This document shows positions 1 to 5,623 of a stretch of 5,623 nucleotides of DNA, piece by piece. The translations under genes and the position numbers were made by a program. How positions within the stretch are numbered: position 1 is the first letter of the stretch; every line of letters begins with the position of its first letter. This DNA comes from Sphingopyxis sp. Its GTDB lineage: Bacteria; Pseudomonadota; Alphaproteobacteria; Sphingomonadales; Sphingomonadaceae. The notes under the pieces are model-generated. The model was given only the letters and a program-made list of their open reading frames with translations. It did not search any database and was not told the DNA's origin. The stretch covers positions 1 through 5,623 of the forward strand of contig JAHCKJ010000152.1 of the NCBI GenBank assembly GCA_026125835.1. Direction: 5' to 3'.

Positions 1-420
1 GATGCCGACCGGCTGGCGCATCGAATAGACGTCGATGCCGGGACCCGCGCCCTGCGTATATTCGCCCTTCAGCACATGCGGGATGCCGCAGCAGAATTCG
101 ACCACTTCAAGACCGCGCTGGATATCGCCCTTTGAATCGGCGATCACCTTGCCATGTTCGGCCGACAGCATTTCGGCGAGCTGGTTCATATTGGCTTCGA
201 CGAGGCGCTTGAACTCGAACATCACGCGCGCGCGCCGCTGCGGGTTGGTCGCGGCCCAGGCGGGCTGTGCGGCCTTCGCAGCGGCGACGGCACGGTCGAG
301 GATCGCGCGGTCGCCGAGCGCGACCTGCGCCTGTACACCGCCATTATTGGGGTCGAGGACATCGGCAAAACGGCTGCTGCCGCCGGCGCCGCCGACGATA
401 TGGTGGTCGATCTGTCGCAT
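1..420 (-). CDS. mmsA: CoA-acylating methylmalonate-semialdehyde dehydrogenase, N-terminal part (cut by window edge)
   Basis: The enzyme oxidises methylmalonate or malonate semialdehyde with NAD+ and CoA to propionyl-CoA or acetyl-CoA, a cytoplasmic step of valine and related catabolism. The visible 140 codons start MRQIDHHIVGG and run without a stop to base 1. Family landmarks are the 'DVLDPNNGGVQAQV' entry segment (about residues 20-33), 'RRARVMFEFKRLVE' (62-75), 'EHGKVIADSKGDIQRGLEVVEF' split around residues 88-109, and the diagnostic 'GIPHVLKGEYTQGAGPGID' (112-130) followed by VYSMRQPVGI. The last block separates MmsA/IolA from general aldehyde dehydrogenases. Family members are about 500 residues, so roughly 70% is missing, including the catalytic cysteine. 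The start at 420 is supported by a GGGAGA ribosome-binding site (bases 434-429) eight bases upstream. It is transcribed away from the LysR gene, which may control it. Confidence 0.93.
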   Translation of the reverse strand, partial: MRQIDHHIVGGAGGSSRFADVLDPNNGGVQAQVALGDRAILDRAVAAAKAAQPAWAATNPQRRARVMFEFKRLVEANMNQLAEMLSAEHGKVIADSKGDIQRGLEVVEFCCGIPHVLKGEYTQGAGPGIDVYSMRQPVGI

Positions 421-428
421 ATCCCGAG

Positions 429-434
429 TCTCCC
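429..434 (-). promoter_or_regulatory. Ribosome-binding site of mmsA
   Basis: Read on the minus strand, the sequence GGGAGA lies eight bases before the ATG at 420-418. It is the only good Shine-Dalgarno match in the divergent intergenic region, and it fixes the mmsA start. The LysR gene on the other side has no comparable site. Confidence 0.7.
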
Positions 435-440
435 AAAAGA

Positions 441-514
441 TGTTGCTGCTGCAACAGCCGAGTTGCGCTGCGATTGCAAGGGATAGACTTGCAGGATTAT
501 CCTGCATAATTGCA
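441..514. promoter_or_regulatory. Putative shared LysR operator region between mmsA and the regulator gene
   Basis: The 99-bp gap between the divergent start codons (421-519) is dense in short dyads. TGTTGC-TGCT-GCAACA at 441-456 is a perfect 6-bp inverted repeat. TTGC at 463-466 pairs with GCAA at 476-479. TGCAGGA-TTA-TCCTGCA at 490-506 is a perfect 7-bp inverted repeat. TTGCA recurs at 474, 489 and 510. LysR-type regulators usually bind partly palindromic sites (T-N11-A type) in the divergent promoter of their own gene and a target gene, so an operator here is expected. That these dyads are the operator is inference. A CATAAT at 505-510 could be the -10 element of the LysR gene, but no convincing -35 partner was found. 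Confidence 0.5.
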
Positions 515-519
515 GCCAT

Positions 520-1407
520 ATGGACTGGGACAAGCTGCAATATTTCCTGATGGTTGCGCACCACGGCACCCTCGCGCGCGCGGCGGCGGCGCTGCATGTC
601 GACGCGACGACGGTCAGCCGGCAGGTCAGCGCGCTCGAAGCCGCGCTCCAGCAAACCCTGTTCGAGCGCGCGCCGACGGGTTTTGTGCTGACCGCGGCAG
701 GCCGCGCGCTCGTCCCGCACGCCGAAGCGATGGCGGCGGCGGCGGCGCGCATTCACAAGGCCGACGATGGCGGGTCGGCGCTGTCGGGACAGCTGCGCGT
801 CAGTGTATCCGAAGGCTTCGGCAACAGCTTTATCGCACCGCGTCTGGCAGGCTTCGTCGCCGCGCATCCCGAGCTCGAGATCGACCTGGTCGCCTCGTCG
901 GGCTTCCTCAACCCGTCGCGGCGCGAGGCCGATATGGCGGTGCTGCTCGCGCGGCCGCGCAAAGGCCCGCTGATCACCCGCAAGCTGGCCGATTATCGCC
1001 TTGGCCTCTACGCCCCCGCCGACCGCCCGGAGTGGCACGAAAGGATCGCGTCGGTACCGCTGTCGCGCACGGACATTCCGGTCATCGGCTACATTCCAGA
1101 CATCCTCTACGCCCCCGAACTCGATTATCTTGGCGAGATCGAGCCGGGGCTGCGCGCCCACGTCCGTTCCTCGTCGATCCTGGCGCAGCGGCGGATGATC
1201 GCGGGCGGCGCGGGGGTCGGTGTCCTGCCCTGCTTCCTCGCCGCCGGCGATCCGGCGCTGGTCCGGGTGCGACCCGAACAGGTGATCGGCCGCAGCTTCT
1301 GGCTCGCGCTCCACCGCGATATCGCACCGCAGCCGCGCATCCGCGCGTTTATCGACTGGCTCGACGCGGAAGTCCGCGACGCCCGCGCGTTGCTGGTCGA
1401 AAACTGA
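520..1407 (+). CDS. LysR-type transcriptional regulator
   Basis: This 295-residue protein has the normal length of LysR regulators, which act as cytoplasmic tetramers binding DNA and a small-molecule effector. The N-terminus MDWDKLQYFLMVAHHGTL leads into the winged helix-turn-helix. 'ARAAAALHVDATTVSRQVSA' (about residues 20-39) is the HTH, followed by LEAALQQTLFERAPTGFVLT and AAGRALVPHAEAM (wing and linker helix, to about residue 72). The effector domain begins near residue 92 (LRVSVSEGFGNSFIAPRLAG) and extends to the C-terminus. The start at 520 places MDWDKL at the usual family position. The ATG has no clear Shine-Dalgarno sequence. The gene diverges from mmsA across 99 bp, so regulation of mmsA and of itself is the simplest role. 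It also lies directly upstream of, and in the same direction as, an efflux operon, so a role there cannot be excluded. The effector is unknown. Confidence 0.95.
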   Translation: MDWDKLQYFLMVAHHGTLARAAAALHVDATTVSRQVSALEAALQQTLFERAPTGFVLTAAGRALVPHAEAMAAAAARIHKADDGGSALSGQLRVSVSEGFGNSFIAPRLAGFVAAHPELEIDLVASSGFLNPSRREADMAVLLARPRKGPLITRKLADYRLGLYAPADRPEWHERIASVPLSRTDIPVIGYIPDILYAPELDYLGEIEPGLRAHVRSSSILAQRRMIAGGAGVGVLPCFLAAGDPALVRVRPEQVIGRSFWLALHRDIAPQPRIRAFIDWLDAEVRDARALLVEN

Positions 1408-1425
1408 GCCCCGCGCGGGATAAAG

Positions 1426-1446
1426 TTGTCGTAATTTGTCGCAAAT
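1426..1446. promoter_or_regulatory. Short repeats upstream of the efflux operon, possible operator
   Basis: The gap between the LysR stop and the fusion-protein start (1408-1539) contains TTGTCG at 1426-1431 and again at 1436-1441, exactly 10 bp apart. The second copy sits inside a 13-bp dyad, ATTTG-TCG-CAAAT (1434-1446). Repeats on one face of the helix before an efflux operon would suit a regulator site, but this is inference. A poor promoter candidate follows: TTGCAC at 1459-1464, then TGAATA at 1482-1487 with a 17-bp spacer. Confidence 0.3.
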
Positions 1447-1539
1447 CCCGCATTGCGCTTGCACGCGACGAACCAATGGGTTGAATAGGCGCGATTCCTC
1501 CCCCCGCCATTGCTGGCAGTCCATGACGAGAATGAATTT

Positions 1540-1605
1540 ATGCCGGAAAAGGGTGCGCTGCTGACCGGTTTGTTGGGTGCTGCGACCTTGCTGCTCGCCG
1601 CCTGT
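1540..1605 (+). other. Lipoprotein signal peptide and lipobox of the fusion protein
   Basis: A Lys at residue 4 is followed by a hydrophobic stretch (residues 6-21) ending in L19-A20-A21-C22, a canonical signal peptidase II site. Cleavage before Cys22 and lipidation are expected. The residue after the Cys is Ser. The following Gly/Asp/Asn/Ser/Lys-rich stretch is a flexible linker. Confidence 0.88.
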
Positions 1606-2721
1606 TCGGGATCGGACGACAATAGCAAGGGCGGCCGCGGCGCGCCGCAAGTCGGCTTTGTTGTGGCGAAGGTCGAGGCGGTGCCGGTCACCACCTCGCT
1701 CGGCGGGCGCACGGTAGCCTTCGAGACCAGCGAAGTGCGGCCGCAGGTGAACGGCCTGATCCGCCGCCGCCTGTTTACCGAGGGCGGTTTTGTCCGCGCC
1801 GGCCAGCCGCTCTACCAGATCGACGCCAGCCTCTATCAGGCCGCGGTCGACCAGGCGGCGGCGAACCTTGCCAGCGCGCGCGCCGCCGCCCAGGCGGCCG
1901 ACGAGCGCGTCCGCCGTTTTGCCCCGCTCGCCAAGATGCAGGCGATCGCCGAGCAGGATTATACCGACGCGCTGGCCGACGCACGGGTGGCGCGCGCCGC
2001 CGTCGCGCAAAATGCCGCCGCGCTCGAAACCGCGCGGATCACGCTGCGCTACGCGACGATCACCGCGCCGATCAGCGGACGGATCGGCCGCAGCCTTGCC
2101 ACCCCCGGCGCGCTGGTGAGTGCCAACCAGGCGGCGGCGCTGACCACCATCCAGCGGATCGATCCGATCTATGTCGACATGCAGCAGTCGAGCGCCGAAC
2201 TGACGGCGCTGCGTCAAGCCACCACGAACGGCGGCGTTGCGCCGGGCAGCGCCGCGGTGCGGCTGCGGCTCGAGGACGGCAGCGCCTATGGCCTGACCGG
2301 CACCGTCGAATTTTCCGAAATGACGGTGAACGAGTCGACCGGGACGGTGACGCTGCGCGCGCGTTTCCCCAACCCCCAGGGGCTGCTGCTGCCCGGCATG
2401 TTTGTAACCGCAACCTTCGAGCAGGCGGTCGATCCCAACGCAATTCTGGTCCCGCAGCCGGCGGTGCAGCGCGACTTCGACGGATCGGCCTTTGTCTATC
2501 TGGCGGGGCAGAACAACAAGGCGGTGCGCCGCAAGATCGCGACCGAGCGGACGATCGGCGGCAGCTGGATCGTCACCGACGGGCTGAAGGCCGGTGACCG
2601 GGTGATCACACAAGGGGTCGGCAATCTGCGCGACGGTGCCGACATCCGCCCCGTCCCCGCCGGCAGTCCGCAACGGGTCGGGGCTCCCGCGGCGGCCAAG
2701 ACAGCCGAAAAGGGTAAATAG
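1540..2721 (+). CDS. RND efflux membrane fusion protein (AcrA/MexA-type periplasmic adaptor lipoprotein)
   Basis: The 393-residue protein links an RND pump to a TolC-like outer-membrane channel. It begins MPEKGALLTGLLGAATLLL and has a lipobox LAAC with Cys22, so it should be a lipid-anchored periplasmic protein. The order is typical of the family: a first lipoyl half around 65-95 (VRPQVNGLIRRRLF, EGGFVRAGQPLYQID), a short alpha-helical hairpin around 97-165 rich in Ala (AAANLASARAAAQAA), a second lipoyl half around 170-200 (ATITAPISGRIGRSLATPGALV), a beta-barrel from about 205 (IDPIYVDMQQSSAEL) to 295 (LLLPGMFVTATFEQ), and a membrane-proximal domain to about 375. Length matches AcrA/MexA (about 380-400). 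I chose ATG 1540 rather than the in-frame TTG at 1510, because only the former puts the signal peptide at the N-terminus. The stop is six bases before the pump start, so the two form an operon. Confidence 0.95.
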   Translation: MPEKGALLTGLLGAATLLLAACSGSDDNSKGGRGAPQVGFVVAKVEAVPVTTSLGGRTVAFETSEVRPQVNGLIRRRLFTEGGFVRAGQPLYQIDASLYQAAVDQAAANLASARAAAQAADERVRRFAPLAKMQAIAEQDYTDALADARVARAAVAQNAAALETARITLRYATITAPISGRIGRSLATPGALVSANQAAALTTIQRIDPIYVDMQQSSAELTALRQATTNGGVAPGSAAVRLRLEDGSAYGLTGTVEFSEMTVNESTGTVTLRARFPNPQGLLLPGMFVTATFEQAVDPNAILVPQPAVQRDFDGSAFVYLAGQNNKAVRRKIATERTIGGSWIVTDGLKAGDRVITQGVGNLRDGADIRPVPAGSPQRVGAPAAAKTAEKGK

Positions 2722-2727
2722 CCCCCC

Positions 2728-5623
2728 ATGTCACGGATCTTCATCGACCGGCCGATTTTTGCCTGGGTGCTGGCGATCGTCGTCATGCTCGCCGGGCTCG
2801 GCGCGCTGCGCGCGCTGCCGATCGAGCAATATCCCGACATCGCACCGGTGCAGGTGAACATCCGCGCCAGCTATCCCGGCGCATCGGCCGAAGCGGTCGA
2901 GAACAGCGTCACCCAGATATTGGAACAGCAACTGACCGGAATCGACGGGCTGCTCTATTTCAGCTCGCAGTCGAGCTCGCGCGGACAGGCGAGCATCACC
3001 GCGATCTTCGACAAGGGAACCGACCCCGACATCGCGCAGGTGCAGGTCCAGAACAAGATCGAATCGGCGGTCTCGCGTTTGCCGCAGCAGGTGCAGCAGC
3101 AGGGGGTGCGGGTCAGCAAATCCAATTCGGACACGCTGCTGATCGTCAGCGTATTCGACAAGACGCGGACACGGTCGAATTACGACGTGTCCGATTATCT
3201 GACCACCAACATCCAGGATCCGCTGTCGCGCGTCGAAGGCGTCGGTGACGTCAATATCTTCGGCTCGCCGCATGCGATGCGGATCTGGCTCAATCCGCAG
3301 CGGCTGGCCGCCGTGGCGTTGATGCCGGGCGACGTCGTATCGGCGATCACCGCGCAGAACAGCGAGGTCGCGGCGGGCGAGGTTGGGGGTCTGCCGGCGC
3401 CGCAGGGCCAGTTGCTGACCGCCACCGTGACCGCGCAGTCACGCCTGCAGACGCCCGAGGAATTTCGCAACATCCTGCTGAAAACGCTGCCCGACGGGTC
3501 GGCGGTGCGGATCCGCGATGTCGCGCGGGTCGAAATCGGCGCCGAAAGCTATAATTCGGTCGGGCGGCTGAACCGGCAGCCGAGTTCGGGCATGGCCATT
3601 TCGCTGTCGCCCGGCGCCGACGCGCTGGCGACGGTCGAGCGGGTCAAGGCGCGCATGGCCGAACTGGCGCAGAATATGCCCGACGGGCTGGACTATGCCT
3701 ATATCAACGACACGACCACCTTTATCCGCCTGTCGGTCAGCGAGGTGCAGAAGGCGCTGTTCGAGGCGATCGTCCTGGTCATCATCGTCATGTTCGTGTT
3801 CCTGCAAAGCTGGCGCGCGACGCTGATCCCCGCGATCGCGGTTCCGGTCGTGCTGCTGGGCACCTTTGCGATCTTTTATCTCGCCGGGTTCAGCATCAAC
3901 ACCCTGACCCTGTTCGGGCTGGTGCTGGCGATCGGCATCGTGGTCGACGACACGATCGTCGTGGTGGAGAACGTCGAGCGCAGCCTGGAAGACGGGATGA
4001 CACCCCTTGAGGCCACCTTGAAGGCCATGCGCGAGGTGAGCGGTGCGATCGTCGCGATTGCGCTCGTGTTGTGCGCTGTATTCGTGCCGCTGACGCTGGT
4101 GCCCGGCTTGTCGGGCCAGTTCTACAAGCAGTTCGCGGCCACGATCGCCATCTCGACGGTGATCTCGGCGATCACGTCGCTGACGCTGTCGCCAGCGCTG
4201 GCGGCGCTGCTGCTGCGGCCGCACGATGCTCCGAAGGACGCCTTGTCGCGCGGCATCGATCGATTATTTGGCCGGTTCTTCAGGCGATTCAACGCCTTCT
4301 TCCACCGGGGCAGCACGGCTTACGGGCGTGGCGTCACGGGCTTGCTTCGACGCAAATCATTGGCGATCGCGGCCTACGGCGTGCTGCTGATCACGACGGC
4401 GCTGCTTTTCGTGCGCGTGCCGACGGGCTTCGTGCCTGCACCGGACAAGCAGTACCTGATCGGCATCGTCCAACTGCCGGCTGGCTCGACGCTGGATCGA
4501 ACCGAGCAGGTGATCCGGCGGATGACCGAGATCGCGTTGGCAGTGCCGGGCATCATCGAGGCGAGCGCGTATCCCGGGCTGTCGATCGCCGGCTTCTCCG
4601 CAGCGACGAACGAGGGAATCATCTTCTTTGGGTTGTCGCCCTTCGAGGAACGACGCTCGCCGAGCCTGTCCAAGGACGCGATCCTCGCGAAGGTCAACGG
4701 CGCGATTCAGCAGATCGGCGAGGCGCGTCTGTTCGTTGTGCCGCCGCCTGCAGTCGACGGGCTGGGCAATGTCGGCGGCTTCAAGCTCCAGCTGCAGGAT
4801 CGCACCGGGCAGGGCGAGCAGGCTCTGTTCGGTGCCGTGCTCGAGGTGCTGGCGCAGGTACAGACCAAACCGGAATCCAAGGTCGGCACACCGTATTCGA
4901 CCTATGACATCAATGTCCCCCAACTCTACGCCGACGTCGATCGCGTCAAGGCCAAGCAGATGGGCGTGGCGTTGCGCGACGTCTACGACACGCTGCAGAT
5001 CAATCTCGGCTCGCTGTATGTGACCGATTTCAACCGGTTCGGTCGCACCTATCAAGTGATCGTTCAAGCCGATGCGGCGCACCGCGCCAGCGCAGACAAC
5101 ATACCGGAGTTGAAGACGCGCAACGCCACCGGCGAGATGGTGCCGTTGGGTGCCCTGCTGAAGGTGGATCCGACGTTCGGCCCCACGCGCGTCACGCGTT
5201 TCAACGGCTTTCCATCGGCCGATTTCAACGGCGCGCCGAAGGCCGGCTACTCCAGCGGAGCGGCCGAGGCCGAGATGGAGCGCCTGCTGCGCTCACTGCC
5301 TCGCGGCATGACGTACGAATGGACCGAGCTCTCCTACCAGGACCGGCTCACCCGCGATGTCGCCGTGCCTGGCACCGATTTGCGCGTTCCCACGCTGGTG
5401 GCCGTGCTGACGCTCTCTGTTGTGCTGGTCATCCTGGTGCTGGCCGCGCTGTACGAGAGCTGGAGCCTGCCGCTGGCCATCATCCTGATCGTGCCGATGT
5501 GCATCCTGTCGGCGCTGGCGGGGCTCGCGCTGTCGAGGCAGGGGCTGTTCGGCCAACCGGGTGACCTGAACCTGTTCACGCAGGTTGCGCTGGTGGTGGT
5601 GGTGGGACTGGCCTGCAAGAACG
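2728..5623 (+). CDS. RND multidrug efflux transporter, permease subunit (HAE1 family), C-terminus cut; apparently mosaic
   Basis: This is a proton-driven inner-membrane drug exporter working as a trimer with the upstream fusion protein. The frame is open from ATG 2728 to the window end (965 complete codons). The family length is about 1,030-1,070, so only the last transmembrane helices are missing. TM1 is near residues 10-28 (after MSRIFIDRPIF), then the first porter/docking half with TDPDIAQVQVQNK and PQQVQQQGV, TM2 about 341-359, TM3 about 366-386, and TM4 about 392-413 carrying D407 and D408, the same numbers as in AcrB. TM5-TM7 and the second porter half follow, with PPPAVDGLGNVGGF and FNRFGRTYQV. 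TM8-TM10 have LYESWSLPLA and GLACKN, with K964 matching AcrB Lys940. Residues up to about 396 resemble AcrB/MexB. Those after about 432 resemble MexF/OqxB, and codon use shifts there too. No Shine-Dalgarno lies at normal distance; AGGG at 2711-2714 is 13 bases upstream inside the previous gene, and CCCCCC fills the gap, so translational coupling is likely. Confidence 0.95.
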   Translation, partial: MSRIFIDRPIFAWVLAIVVMLAGLGALRALPIEQYPDIAPVQVNIRASYPGASAEAVENSVTQILEQQLTGIDGLLYFSSQSSSRGQASITAIFDKGTDPDIAQVQVQNKIESAVSRLPQQVQQQGVRVSKSNSDTLLIVSVFDKTRTRSNYDVSDYLTTNIQDPLSRVEGVGDVNIFGSPHAMRIWLNPQRLAAVALMPGDVVSAITAQNSEVAAGEVGGLPAPQGQLLTATVTAQSRLQTPEEFRNILLKTLPDGSAVRIRDVARVEIGAESYNSVGRLNRQPSSGMAISLSPGADALATVERVKARMAELAQNMPDGLDYAYINDTTTFIRLSVSEVQKALFEAIVLVIIVMFVFLQSWRATLIPAIAVPVVLLGTFAIFYLAGFSINTLTLFGLVLAIGIVVDDTIVVVENVERSLEDGMTPLEATLKAMREVSGAIVAIALVLCAVFVPLTLVPGLSGQFYKQFAATIAISTVISAITSLTLSPALAALLLRPHDAPKDALSRGIDRLFGRFFRRFNAFFHRGSTAYGRGVTGLLRRKSLAIAAYGVLLITTALLFVRVPTGFVPAPDKQYLIGIVQLPAGSTLDRTEQVIRRMTEIALAVPGIIEASAYPGLSIAGFSAATNEGIIFFGLSPFEERRSPSLSKDAILAKVNGAIQQIGEARLFVVPPPAVDGLGNVGGFKLQLQDRTGQGEQALFGAVLEVLAQVQTKPESKVGTPYSTYDINVPQLYADVDRVKAKQMGVALRDVYDTLQINLGSLYVTDFNRFGRTYQVIVQADAAHRASADNIPELKTRNATGEMVPLGALLKVDPTFGPTRVTRFNGFPSADFNGAPKAGYSSGAAEAEMERLLRSLPRGMTYEWTELSYQDRLTRDVAVPGTDLRVPTLVAVLTLSVVLVILVLAALYESWSLPLAIILIVPMCILSALAGLALSRQGLFGQPGDLNLFTQVALVVVVGLACKN
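3895..4035 (+). other. Candidate recombination or assembly junction inside the RND pump gene
   Basis: Upstream protein text follows the AcrB branch (RATLIPAIAVPVVLLGTFAI, GFSINTLT). Downstream text follows the MexF/OqxB branch (AMREVSGAIVAIALVLCAVF, SGQFYKQFAATIAISTVISA). Between them lies the TM4 block GLVLAIGIVVDD...VVVENVER (residues 397-418), which is nearly invariant across both branches and so a natural place for homologous crossover or for reads to be misjoined. Codon preference changes from about base 4005 onward. The frame is unbroken. The exact breakpoint cannot be placed within the conserved block. Confidence 0.55.

Noticed and set aside
35..550. Plus-strand open frames over the mmsA region (35-550, 154-486)
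   Set aside because: The minus strand encodes clear MmsA sequence with a good ribosome-binding site. These are antisense shadows.
1410..1421. CCCGCGCGGG palindrome after the LysR stop as a terminator
   Set aside because: The stem would be only about three or four pairs around its loop and no T-run follows, so it is not a convincing intrinsic terminator.
510..1484. Alternative 324-codon plus-strand frame over the LysR gene
   Set aside because: Its translation is Arg/Ala-rich with no domain, while the frame starting at 520 is a full-length LysR protein.
1510..1539. TTG at 1510 as an upstream start for the fusion protein
   Set aside because: It would add ten mostly polar residues ahead of the signal peptide. 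ATG 1540 gives a standard lipoprotein N-terminus.
1523..1564. 13-codon open frame overlapping the start of the fusion-protein gene
   Set aside because: It is too short, without a ribosome-binding site, and easily due to chance. No attenuator-like codon bias or hairpin was seen.
3081..3111. CAG-rich repeat in the pump gene
   Set aside because: It encodes the Gln-rich PQQVQQQGV segment conserved in AcrB-type pumps, so it is not an independent repeat element.
3439..4224. Long minus-strand open frame (261 codons) opposite the pump gene, rich in Arg, Gln, His and Asp
   Set aside because: It is a frame shadow of GC-rich coding DNA. The plus strand holds an unmistakable RND transporter, and the antisense product shows no family features.
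4071..4907. Plus-strand 278-codon open frame in another frame, and the minus-strand frame at 4357-5082
   Set aside because: Both overlap the pump in its well-conserved region and have Arg/Ala-rich low-complexity translations typical of GC-rich shadows.
5590..5608. GTG tandem repeat near the right edge
   Set aside because: It encodes a run of valines in a transmembrane helix and needs no further explanation.

Overview
The window looks like chromosomal DNA of a high-GC alphaproteobacterium, most likely a sphingomonad (Sphingopyxis/Sphingomonas type). I infer this from the GC-rich codon use and the protein sequences; no database search was possible. All four genes are protein coding. I see no tRNA, rRNA, CRISPR array, insertion sequence or attachment site.

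Left part (1-1407): a divergent catabolic pair. On the minus strand, running off the left edge, is the first 140 codons of a CoA-acylating methylmalonate-semialdehyde dehydrogenase (mmsA, valine/propionate-related catabolism). Facing away from it is a complete LysR-type regulator (520-1407). The 99 bp between their start codons holds several TTGC/GCAA half-sites and a perfect 17-bp palindrome. It is a likely shared control region.

Right part (1408-5623): a two-gene piece of a tripartite multidrug efflux operon. It starts with a lipoprotein membrane fusion protein of the AcrA/MexA type (1540-2721). Six bases later comes an RND inner-membrane pump (2728 to beyond the right edge, 965 full codons visible). 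A TolC-like outer-membrane factor would be expected downstream but is out of view.

The most interesting observation is in the pump. Its first roughly 400-430 residues read like the AcrB/MexB branch of the family. From about residue 400-440 onward it reads like the MexF/OqxB branch. Codon choice changes near the same place: TAT to TAC for Tyr, ACC to ACG for Thr, and CGA, GCT and CCT appear only afterwards. The frame stays open across the join, and the proton-relay residues on both sides (D407, D408 and K964) are kept. This is either a natural intragenic recombinant pump or an assembly chimera through a conserved transmembrane segment. The sequence alone cannot decide which.
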